Positions 1 through 5,305 of a stretch of 8,197 nucleotides of DNA are shown here, piece by piece. The stretch spans positions 1 through 8,197 of the forward strand of contig JASFHH010000064.1 of NCBI GenBank assembly GCA_050123335.1, read 5' to 3'. The notes under the pieces are model-generated. The model worked only from the letters and a program-made list of their open reading frames with translations, was not told the DNA's origin and searched no databases. This DNA comes from JASFHF01 sp050123335 (GTDB lineage: Bacteria; Pseudomonadota; Gammaproteobacteria; UBA12402). Numbering within the stretch: the stretch's first letter is position 1; every line of letters starts with the position of its first letter. A program made the position numbers and the translations under genes.

Positions 1-129
1 TAAAAATGGTTCTTGATTAGCGCCGTAAATAATTGCCGGGATAAGATCTGCTTTGCGACGTAGGCGGCGGCTCGCACCTTTCCCTATGTCACTACGCACT
101 TTTGCTTCTAGTTCAAAAATATCTGACAT
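1..129 (-). CDS. rplY: 50S ribosomal protein L25 (Ctc/RplY family), N-terminal part only
   Basis: The - strand reads from an ATG at 129-127 without a stop to the window edge, giving the first 43 residues, which begin MSDIFELEAKVRSDIGKGAS and continue with an arginine-rich stretch and PAIIYG. This is the typical start of the L25/Ctc family, which binds 5S rRNA in the large ribosomal subunit; the GxGASRRLRR basic segment and the (V/I)PAIIYG strand are the recognisable parts. A GGAG Shine-Dalgarno lies 6 bases upstream of the start (139-136 on the - strand). The rest of the gene, including any C-terminal TL5-type domain that would separate long Ctc from short E. coli-like RplY, lies outside the window. 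It is transcribed divergently from birA. No clear promoter could be defined in the shared 168-base gap. Confidence 0.88.
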   Translation of the reverse strand, partial: MSDIFELEAKVRSDIGKGASRRLRRKADLIPAIIYGANQEPFL

Positions 130-167
130 AGTGTTCTCCAAATTATTGTTAACTATTTGATTTTATG

Positions 168-197
168 GGTGTCTGACACCTAAAGGTGTCAGACACC
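168..197. repeat. Nested palindrome with 13-bp arms, REP-like
   Basis: Perfect inverted repeat: the arm GGTGTCTGACACC (168-180), a 4-base loop TAAA (181-184), and the arm GGTGTCAGACACC (185-197). Each arm is itself a palindrome around its central base, so the element is a palindrome of palindromes. It lies in the divergent gap between rplY and birA. The core AGGTGTCAGA recurs at 2627-2636 and, with one change, at 1668-1677, which argues for a dispersed REP-like element rather than a gene-specific operator. No poly-T tract follows on either strand, so an intrinsic terminator is unlikely. Confidence 0.8.
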
Positions 198-297
198 ATT
201 CTGCACTCGTCCGCGACCAGACGAGCATTGGCATTATACTGGTTTTTAATTAGATTTGTATACTTTTTTATCCATAATTAAGCTAAACTGGCGCGTT

Positions 298-1116
298 ATG
301 ATGAATGATCCAATTTTATTGAGTTTAAAAAAAATAGAAGAACATATTTCGCGAGACTGTCTTAAGCAGATTAAAAAGATCGAGATTTTTGAACAAATCG
401 ATTCAACCAATACGTATTTAATGCAACGTGCCATGTCATTTAAAGCAAAGCAGGGTGAAGTTCGTGTTTGCTTGGCTGAGCAGCAAACTGGTGGAAAAGG
501 AAGGCTTGGAAGGCGGTGGTTTTCTCCTTTTGGAGCAAATATTTATTTGTCAATATTATGGCCGTTTGCTAAGGGTATTGGTAGTTTGGCTGGTTTAAGT
601 TTGGTGATAGCGACGGTGATAATAGACGCATTGCATTCTTTAGGCATTAAAGATATTGGTTTGAAATGGCCAAATGATGTTTTGTGGCAAGGTCGTAAAT
701 TAGCAGGTGTGTTAGTGGAGATTGCCAGCGAAGCTTATGGAATAAGTAATGCTGTTATTGGTGTGGGGCTGAATGTTAATATGCCGGCAGCGGCTGAGAA
801 GGCAATTGACCAACCATGGGTTGACCTTCATCGTATTACGGGTAAATTGTTTGATCGTAATCAGTTGGCTGGAGTGTTGATTGATCAATTTATGGATAAA
901 CTGAGTTTATTTCAGCAAGAAGGTTTGGCTGCATTTATGCAAAAATGTAAGCAACTGGATATTTGTTTGGATCAGCCGGTTTGTATTGTTACACCTGATG
1001 GCAAAGTAACAGGAGTTGCCAGAGGTATTGATGAGCATGGATATTTACGTTTAGAAACTCAGTCTGGCAAGATTAAGATTTTTCCTGCAGGAGAGATATC
1101 ACTGCGGCAATATTGA
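298..1116 (+). CDS. birA: Biotin--[acetyl-CoA-carboxylase] ligase lacking the N-terminal HTH repressor domain
   Basis: A biotin-protein ligase of about 272 residues that makes biotinyl-5'-AMP and transfers biotin to the carrier lysine of AccB (acetyl-CoA carboxylase). Visible signatures, counted from M298, are IDSTNTYL near residues 35-42, the biotin/adenylate loop GKGRLGRRW at 66-74, KWPNDV at 123-128, RKLAGVLVE at 133-141 with the catalytic-region lysine, the VIGVGLNVN strand, and a C-terminal SH3-like domain from about 218 to the end. The GxGRxGRxW motif starts near residue 115 in E. coli BirA, so this protein is about 50 residues shorter at its N-terminus and has no room for the winged-helix repressor domain: a ligase-only form. 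Two adjacent ATGs (298 and 301) are candidate starts. An in-frame TTG at 256 would add a hydrophobic leader that looks non-native. The Shine-Dalgarno is weak. I saw no convincing promoter; TTGGCA at 228-233 is a possible -35 box with a poor partner. Confidence 0.93.
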   Translation: MMNDPILLSLKKIEEHISRDCLKQIKKIEIFEQIDSTNTYLMQRAMSFKAKQGEVRVCLAEQQTGGKGRLGRRWFSPFGANIYLSILWPFAKGIGSLAGLSLVIATVIIDALHSLGIKDIGLKWPNDVLWQGRKLAGVLVEIASEAYGISNAVIGVGLNVNMPAAAEKAIDQPWVDLHRITGKLFDRNQLAGVLIDQFMDKLSLFQQEGLAAFMQKCKQLDICLDQPVCIVTPDGKVTGVARGIDEHGYLRLETQSGKIKIFPAGEISLRQY

Positions 1117-1141
1117 CATCTGATTTAATTTTTGCCACAAT
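1113..1141 (+). promoter_or_regulatory. Candidate sigma-70 promoter for the lipoprotein/RDD operon
   Basis: A perfect -35 hexamer TTGACA (1113-1118) overlaps the stop codon of birA. After a 17-base spacer comes CACAAT (1136-1141), which matches four of six -10 consensus bases. Transcription would start around 1148, about 30 bases before the first lipoprotein ATG. The spacing is ideal but the -10 is weak, so this is only a candidate. Confidence 0.4.
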
Positions 1142-1178
1142 AAAATTGTTAGCTTAATTATTGCAAGGAGTAGCAATT

Positions 1179-1661
1179 ATGTCACGGATGATGAAAGCTT
1201 CGATTTTGGTTGTTCTTGTTTTTTTCTCTTTTTTAATGGTTTATGGCTGTCGCACCTCTTCTTCAGTTTCATATAATTTAGATTATCAGCGAGCTGTGTT
1301 GGCTAGGAAAGGTGCTGATGGTAAATTGTCAGTAGTGAAAGATGGAGTGTTTAAGAAAGGAGAGAAGATTTATTTTGTGTTAATGAATGTCGGCAAGTTT
1401 AAACCAGACAGAGACGGTTTAAATTGGTTTGATATTGATGTTAAAATTACTAATAATGACGGCAAAGTTGTTTTTATGAAAAAAAACATGCTAGGTGAAA
1501 AAGGGCATGTGAAACTTGAAGACAATATGGCAAAATATCCACATGTATTTGTAGAATCTCCTAAATCAGCGGAGTCCGGCAAATATAGAATGCAAATGAA
1601 AATTTATGACAAAATTGGCAAAGGAACGCTAAGTGTTACCGAGACTTTTATACTGAAGTAG
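1179..1661 (+). CDS. Putative lipoprotein of unknown function, tandem copy 1
   Basis: A 160-residue predicted lipoprotein. The start is ATG 1179, preceded by AAGGAG (1165-1170) with an 8-base spacer. The N-terminus has basic residues (R3, K6), a hydrophobic segment at about 8-21 and a lipobox VYGC with Cys24, so signal peptidase II cleavage and lipidation are expected. Residue +2 is Arg rather than Asp, so outer-membrane sorting is likely under the E. coli Lol rule. The mature part looks like a single beta-sandwich: alternating strands, VFKKGEKIYFVLMNVGKF (about 59-76), GLNWFDIDVKI (about 81-91), DGKV, MLGEKGHVKLE, and a closing SGKYRMQMKIYDKIGKG. I recognise no named family with certainty; the pattern suggests an exported Ig-like/macroglobulin-like domain with no evident catalytic residues. 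It is first in a probable operon with its paralogue and an RDD membrane protein. Confidence 0.85.
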   Translation: MSRMMKASILVVLVFFSFLMVYGCRTSSSVSYNLDYQRAVLARKGADGKLSVVKDGVFKKGEKIYFVLMNVGKFKPDRDGLNWFDIDVKITNNDGKVVFMKKNMLGEKGHVKLEDNMAKYPHVFVESPKSAESGKYRMQMKIYDKIGKGTLSVTETFILK

Positions 1662-1664
1662 GAA

Positions 1665-1680
1665 GTCAGGTGCCAGATAA
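1665..1680 (+). repeat. REP-like fragment between the duplicated lipoprotein genes
   Basis: GTCAGGTGCCAGATAA begins 3 bases after the stop of lipoprotein copy 1. AGGTGCCAGAT (1668-1678) matches AGGTGTCAGAT at 2627-2637 except for one base, and resembles AGGTGTCAGAC at 184-194. The leading GTCAGGT also matches 8171-8177. It has no partner arm here, so it is probably a decayed or partial copy of the same repeat family; chance similarity cannot be excluded for so short a match. Confidence 0.35.
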
Positions 1681-1701
1681 TTGTTGCAAGGAGTAGCAAG
1701 T

Positions 1702-2181
1702 ATGTCACGGATGACGAAAGCTTCGATTTTATTTATTCTTATTTTTTCCTCGTTTTTAATGATTTATGGTTGTCGCGCATCTTCTGCTGCATATGGTTTA
1801 AATTATCAGAAGGCAGTATTAGCTAGAATGACTTCTGATGGAAAATTGATGCCTGCAGAAGATGGAATATTCAAAAAAGGAGAGGATGTTTATTTAGTGT
1901 TATTAAATGTCGGTGAATTTAAATCAGGTAAAGATGGGTTAAATTGGTTTGATATTGATGCTAAAGTTACTGATCCTGACGGCAAAGTCATTTTACTAAA
2001 AACAAGCATGCTGGGTGAACATGGACATATAAAACTTGAAAATAACGCAGCTAAATCTCCACATGTGTATATGAAAACTTCAAGCGTCTTAGCATCGGGT
2101 AAATATAAAATTCATATGAAAGTGTATGACAAAATTGGCAAGGGAAGCGTAAGTGTTAGCAAGACATTTGTGCTGCAATAA
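1702..2181 (+). CDS. Putative lipoprotein of unknown function, tandem copy 2
   Basis: A 159-residue paralogue of the preceding gene, about 60% identical by eye with one single-residue gap near position 31. The start is ATG 1702 with AAGGAG (1688-1693) 8 bases upstream, the same leader as copy 1. The signal peptide ends in the lipobox IYGC with Cys24, followed by Arg at +2. Shared blocks are YQ(R/K)AVLAR, F-K-K-G-E, LNVG, DGLNWFDID, DGKV, MLGE-GH-KLE, A-K-x-P-H-V and SGKY with YDKIGKG near the C-terminus. The regions between these blocks vary, which suggests a conserved beta-sandwich core with diverged loops. No function is recognisable. The 40-base gap after copy 1 contains only a REP-like fragment and the Shine-Dalgarno, so co-transcription is likely. 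Confidence 0.85.
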   Translation: MSRMTKASILFILIFSSFLMIYGCRASSAAYGLNYQKAVLARMTSDGKLMPAEDGIFKKGEDVYLVLLNVGEFKSGKDGLNWFDIDAKVTDPDGKVILLKTSMLGEHGHIKLENNAAKSPHVYMKTSSVLASGKYKIHMKVYDKIGKGSVSVSKTFVLQ

Positions 2182-2209
2182 ATTCACAAACATCAAGGAA
2201 GGTGTTCTT

Positions 2210-2623
2210 ATGGTTGAAAATGTAGCAAATTTGGGTAAAAGAATTTTAGGCGGTGTGATTGATGTGATTGTGTTAGTTGTGTTTATGTTTGTTTATTTTA
2301 GAGTATTTGGTACGAAAATTGATGCTACTAACACATATCATATACAAGGTGGTTTCGCATGGCTTATGTATTTAATTATGTTGTTTTATTTTGTGGTATT
2401 AGAAAAAATAACTGGAAAAACTATTGGTAAGTATATTGCTAAAACCAAGGTTGTAAATCAAAACGGTCAACTGATGTCGTGGTGGCAGTCTTTGGTCAGA
2501 AATCTGATGCGTATTATTGATGGGCTTTTCTTTTATCTGGTTGCGGTGATTGCGATTGCTTCTTCAAGCAAGAATCAGCGTTTGGGTGACATGGTGGTTA
2601 GGACTTATGTAATAAATGATTAG
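2210..2623 (+). CDS. RDD-family integral membrane protein
   Basis: A 137-residue inner-membrane protein of the RDD family, named for its conserved Arg and two Asp residues. Visible features are the N-terminal GKRILGGVIDVIV (R11, D18), a first membrane helix at about 14-33, a second at about 48-65, the family-typical loop TGKTIGKYIAKTKVV (68-82) followed by an Asn/Gly turn, a third helix at about 102-118 preceded by RNLMRIID (R98-D104), and the terminal motif QRLGDMVV (R124, D127). Start ATG 2210 is chosen because AAGGAAGG (2195-2202) lies 7 bases upstream; the longer in-frame extension overlaps the preceding gene and lacks a signal. The biochemical role of small RDD proteins is mostly unsettled; some have been linked to ion transport or membrane stress. 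It closes the lipoprotein operon 28 bases after copy 2, so a shared envelope role is an inference. Confidence 0.87.
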   Translation: MVENVANLGKRILGGVIDVIVLVVFMFVYFRVFGTKIDATNTYHIQGGFAWLMYLIMLFYFVVLEKITGKTIGKYIAKTKVVNQNGQLMSWWQSLVRNLMRIIDGLFFYLVAVIAIASSSKNQRLGDMVVRTYVIND

Positions 2624-2626
2624 ATT

Positions 2627-2702
2627 AGGTGTCAGATTATAGGGGCCGGGTCTTTACTTATTACAAGTGTGAAGCTTTGTAATAAGTAAAGACCCGGCCC
2701 CT
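2627..2702. repeat. Composite REP-like element with a perfect 26-bp-arm hairpin; possible terminator
   Basis: The arms 2641-2666 and 2677-2702 are perfectly complementary over 26 bases around a 10-base loop (2667-2676). The outer end of the stem is GC-rich (AGGGGCCGGGTCTT and its complement) and the inner half AT-rich. Just upstream, AGGTGTCAGATTAT (2627-2640) matches the 168-197 palindrome core. The GGGGCCGGGTCTT arm resembles GGGGTCAGGTCTT at the end of the window (8168-8180), so this looks like a REP/MITE-type element. Because the right arm ends in CCCC followed by TTTATTTATT, an RNA copy could also act as a rho-independent terminator for the upstream operon, though the T tract is interrupted. 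Confidence 0.85.
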
Positions 2703-2709
2703 TTATTTA

Positions 2710-2738
2710 TTGTGAAATCGATCCAGCCCTGCTAAAAT
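2710..2738 (+). promoter_or_regulatory. dacA: Candidate extended -10 promoter for dacA
   Basis: TTGTGA (2710-2715, four of six -35 matches), a 17-base spacer, then TAAAAT (2733-2738) preceded by TGC, which makes an extended -10. The predicted start near 2745 leaves a leader of about 33 bases before the dacA ATG. It lies immediately downstream of the long hairpin, so dacA, dat and ybeD probably form a separate transcription unit from the lipoprotein operon. Confidence 0.55.
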
Positions 2739-2777
2739 TCATTCCTTTGAACAACCTCAGTTTTAAGGAATTTTCTT

Positions 2778-4061
2778 ATGATTTATGGCGCAAAAAAATG
2801 TATTTTCCTTGTTTTTACTATATTATTGGCTTGTACTGGAATGGCTTGTGCAAATAGTTTGCCGCAAGCAGTAACGGCCACGGATTCGGTTACTATGCAA
2901 CCAACACAATCTCCAATGTCTACAGCAATGCCGGCTATTGTTCCTGCGCCGCCTAATGTGAAGGCTCGTGCTTATGTTTTGATGGATGCTAATAGCGGTA
3001 CGATAATTGCACAAAAAAATATGGATAAGATGATGCCGCCGGCGAGTTTGACCAAAATGATGACGTTATATTTGATTTCACAGGCGTTGCATAATGGTAC
3101 GATTAAATTGGATGATCAGGTATTAATTAGCAAAGATGCGTGGAGAATGGGTGGCTCCAAAATGTTTGTTAAAATTGGACATCGTGTTGCAGTTAAAGAT
3201 TTATTGCAAGGTATTATTGTTGCTTCAGGTAATGATGCATGTGTTGCGATGTCAGAATTTTTATCTGGCTCACAAGATGTTTTTGCTAATATGATGAATA
3301 CACAAGCAAAGGCACTGGGTATGAATAATTCACATTTTACTGATTGTACCGGTTTGCCTAATGAAAATCATTACTCAACCCCGCATGATTTGGCTATTCT
3401 TTCGCGAGCATTAATTCTTAATTTCCCAGAATATTATGCATGGTATCAACAAAAGTGGTTTACTTATAATGGTATTCGTCAGCCTAACCGTAATAGATTG
3501 TTATGGCGTTATGCTGGAGCAGATGGGGTAAAAACTGGGCATACCAATGCAGCAGGGTTTTGTTTAGTTTCTTCAGCGGTGAGAAATGGCATGCGGTTGA
3601 TTGCAGTGGTTATGGGCGCGCCTACGGATGAAGCACGAGCTAATGATAGTGTGCACTTGTTGAATTATGGTTTTAGATTTTATAAATCTTATGCAATTTA
3701 TCCTCCAGGAAAAACTGTGTCTCATATTAGAGTTTGGTTTGGTGCATCTAGACATCTTGCAGTTGGGGCGTCGAATGGAGTATATGCTACAGTTCCTGCA
3801 GGACAATTTAAGCATGCTAAAGTTATCATTGAAACGCAAAAAAATCTTCGGGCGCCAGTTACTGCAGGTCAGGTGGTTGGTGATGTTGTAGTAAATATAC
3901 AAAATAAACCAGTGGCTCAAGTACCATTAGTTGCTTTGAAGACAGTTAATCGTGGTGGGTTTTTCCGTCGTACGATGGATCATTTTACGCGTTTGTTTCA
4001 TGGCTGGTTTGGTAGTGGCAAAATGCAAGTACGCGAGTTGCCAGTAGTGGAGCAAGCTTGA
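2778..4061 (+). CDS. dacA: D-alanyl-D-alanine carboxypeptidase (PBP5/6 type)
   Basis: A low-molecular-mass penicillin-binding protein of 427 residues that removes the terminal D-Ala from peptidoglycan pentapeptides in the periplasm. The three active-site motifs of the peptidase S11 family are present in order: SLTK (S90 nucleophile, K93), SGN (150-152) and KTG (252-254), with PBP5-like spacing. The signal peptide ends in an ACA site before N26. Residues 26-60 form a low-complexity Pro/Ser/Thr/Met-rich linker ahead of the catalytic domain. Residues of about 310-390 match the beta-rich PBP5 C-terminal domain, and the tail near 392-412 (GGFFRRTMDHFTRLFHGWFG) looks like the amphipathic membrane-anchoring helix. 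The start is ATG 2778 with AAGGA (2765-2769) 8 bases upstream. A possible LLAC lipobox at Cys19 is an oddity, but a type I cleavage site is more likely. Genes for D-amino acid transaminase and YbeD follow. Confidence 0.96.
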   Translation: MIYGAKKCIFLVFTILLACTGMACANSLPQAVTATDSVTMQPTQSPMSTAMPAIVPAPPNVKARAYVLMDANSGTIIAQKNMDKMMPPASLTKMMTLYLISQALHNGTIKLDDQVLISKDAWRMGGSKMFVKIGHRVAVKDLLQGIIVASGNDACVAMSEFLSGSQDVFANMMNTQAKALGMNNSHFTDCTGLPNENHYSTPHDLAILSRALILNFPEYYAWYQQKWFTYNGIRQPNRNRLLWRYAGADGVKTGHTNAAGFCLVSSAVRNGMRLIAVVMGAPTDEARANDSVHLLNYGFRFYKSYAIYPPGKTVSHIRVWFGASRHLAVGASNGVYATVPAGQFKHAKVIIETQKNLRAPVTAGQVVGDVVVNIQNKPVAQVPLVALKTVNRGGFFRRTMDHFTRLFHGWFGSGKMQVRELPVVEQA

Positions 4062-4101
4062 TAAAAAATCGTTTGTTATAAATTTCACATCTTGGGGTAT
4101 T

Positions 4102-4953
4102 ATGGACATAGTTTATTTAAACGGAGAGTATTTGCCATTAAGACATGCATGTATTTCTCCGCTTGATCGTGGTTTTTTATTTGGTGATGGTGTTTATGAA
4201 ATAATTGGGGTGCATCATGGTAAATTATTTGCAAGCAGAGAACATTTATTACGTTTGCAAGCAAGTCTTAAGGCAATTAAATTACCGATTAAAATTGGCA
4301 TCAAAACGTGGGAAGATATTTTTATTGAATTAGTTAAACGTAATAAGGCAGAGAATAAAGATAAATATATTTATTTACAAGTAACCAGAGGTGCTGATAA
4401 AAAACGCACTCATATTTTCCCTAAAGGTCGTGTTAGACCAACAGTGTTTGTTATGCTGGGTGATGCACATTTTCCGAGTTATCAGGAATTATGCAAAGGT
4501 TATGCCGCGATTACACGCAAAGATATTCGTTGGGATTATTGCCATGTGAAAGCTATTGCATTATTAGCTAATGTTTTAGCTAGTCAGGAAGCAGAAATTA
4601 ATAATGCTACAGAGACAATTTTTATTCATGATGGATATGCAATTGAAGGAAGCAACAGTAATCTTTTTATTGTTAAAGATAATGTATTAATAACTCCGCC
4701 GAAATCAAAGCGCTTGTTAGGCGGCATTACGCGTGAACTCATTTTGAAGTTGGCTAAACAGCTTAAAATTTCCTGTAAAGTGCGTAATATTACTAAGCAG
4801 GAGCTTTTTGATGCGGATGAGGTTTGGGTGACTAGTGCAGCGCGTGATGTTATGCCGATTATTAAATTGGATAAAAAGTTAATTAATAAAGGTAAGGTTG
4901 GTCCAATTTGGCAGAAAGTGCAACTTGCTTATCAAGAATATAAGGAACAGTAA
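4102..4953 (+). CDS. dat: D-amino acid aminotransferase (D-alanine transaminase), PLP class IV
   Basis: A 283-residue fold-type IV PLP enzyme, expected to interconvert D-Ala plus 2-oxoglutarate with pyruvate plus D-Glu in the cytoplasm. Motifs are DRGFLFGDGVYEII (22-35, including Y32), RGADKKRTH (96-104) with the R-x-H pair (R102, H104) that binds the substrate carboxylate in D-amino acid transaminases, the PLP lysine K150 in CHVKAIALLANVLA, the cofactor glutamate E182 in IEGSNSNLF, and a phosphate-binding GGITRELIL segment (207-215) plus TSAARDVMPI. The R-x-H pair favours D-amino acid over branched-chain transaminase or aminodeoxychorismate lyase, though substrate preference in this family cannot be fixed from motifs alone. 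The gene follows dacA by 40 bases with no terminator visible. A GGGG Shine-Dalgarno (4094-4097) lies 4 bases before ATG 4102. The pairing suggests reuse of the D-Ala released by DacA. Confidence 0.92.
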   Translation: MDIVYLNGEYLPLRHACISPLDRGFLFGDGVYEIIGVHHGKLFASREHLLRLQASLKAIKLPIKIGIKTWEDIFIELVKRNKAENKDKYIYLQVTRGADKKRTHIFPKGRVRPTVFVMLGDAHFPSYQELCKGYAAITRKDIRWDYCHVKAIALLANVLASQEAEINNATETIFIHDGYAIEGSNSNLFIVKDNVLITPPKSKRLLGGITRELILKLAKQLKISCKVRNITKQELFDADEVWVTSAARDVMPIIKLDKKLINKGKVGPIWQKVQLAYQEYKEQ

Positions 4954-4954
4954 T

Positions 4955-5230
4955 TTGTCAAAGAAAAAGCAAGATGAATCATTGTTGAAATTTCCTTGCG
5001 AGTTTAACTTAAAAGTTATCGGGCATAATAATCAGGAATTTAAATTGGAAGTATTAACAATTTTTCGTAAGCAGAGTATAGATTTAGCTAAAAATTCAAT
5101 TAGTACTCGTGAAAGTTCTGATCATAAATATCTTGCTATCACCATCACTTTTACTGCAAAAACTAAAAAACAGTTAGATAAGCTTTACCAGGCGTTACAT
5201 GATTGTGATAAAGTAGTAATGACTTTGTAA
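4955..5230 (+). CDS. ybeD: YbeD/DUF493 family protein, TTG start
   Basis: A 91-residue protein of the YbeD (DUF493) family; E. coli YbeD has 87 residues and an ACT-like fold. Matching features are the N-terminal LLKFPCEFNLKVIG (10-23), the central STRESSDHKYLAITITFTA and the C-terminal LYQALHDCDKVVMTL. The function is not established; in E. coli it sits between dacA and lipB. The start chosen is TTG 4955: it comes one base after the dat stop and has TAAGGAA (4941-4947) at good spacing, and it gives the family-typical length. The only upstream in-frame ATG (4898) lies inside dat and would add an unrelated 19-residue tail. The SD sits within the last codons of dat, so translation is probably coupled. 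In contrast with E. coli, no lipB follows. Confidence 0.9.
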   Translation: MSKKKQDESLLKFPCEFNLKVIGHNNQEFKLEVLTIFRKQSIDLAKNSISTRESSDHKYLAITITFTAKTKKQLDKLYQALHDCDKVVMTL

Positions 5231-5305
5231 CGCAATCCTTGCAAAAAATTTTCGTCTGCGTCAATATATATATTATGTGTAACAAATAAATATTTGGGGT
5301 TTTCA

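Larger units (their letters stand above)
1161..2181 (+). repeat. Tandem gene duplication including the ribosome-binding leader
   Basis: Two copies of a unit of about 500 bases stand head to tail: 1161-1661 and 1684-2181. The first 47 bases (1161-1207 and 1684-1730), covering the TTGCAAGGAGTAGCAA leader and the first ten or so codons, differ at only two positions. The encoded proteins are about 60% identical over their length. The match begins upstream of the Shine-Dalgarno, showing that the leader was duplicated together with the gene. Confidence 0.9.

Noticed and set aside
168..197. Intrinsic terminator
   Set aside because: The palindrome has no T tract on either side and lies upstream of both divergent genes, where no transcript needs to end.
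256..297. N-terminal extension of birA from TTG 256
   Set aside because: It would add only 14 residues, lies in the intergenic AT-rich region and has no Shine-Dalgarno; it cannot encode an HTH domain. ATG 298/301 fits better.
1138..1163. Short inverted repeat CAATAA / TTATTG after birA as a terminator
   Set aside because: Only six AT-rich pairs with a 14-base loop and no T tract; too weak to support.
168..2702. CRISPR array
   Set aside because: The repeated words are short, irregularly spaced by hundreds of bases and separated by genes; there are no regular spacers and no cas genes.
3573..3920. Open - strand frame of 115 codons opposite dacA
   Set aside because: It is a shadow of the dacA coding sequence: no ribosome-binding site, composition rich in Cys, Asn, Ser and Ile without domain pattern, and the + strand has clear PBP5 motifs here.
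4898..4954. ATG start of ybeD inside dat
   Set aside because: It gives a 19-residue tail unlike the family and overlaps dat; TTG 4955 has a proper Shine-Dalgarno and gives the usual YbeD length.
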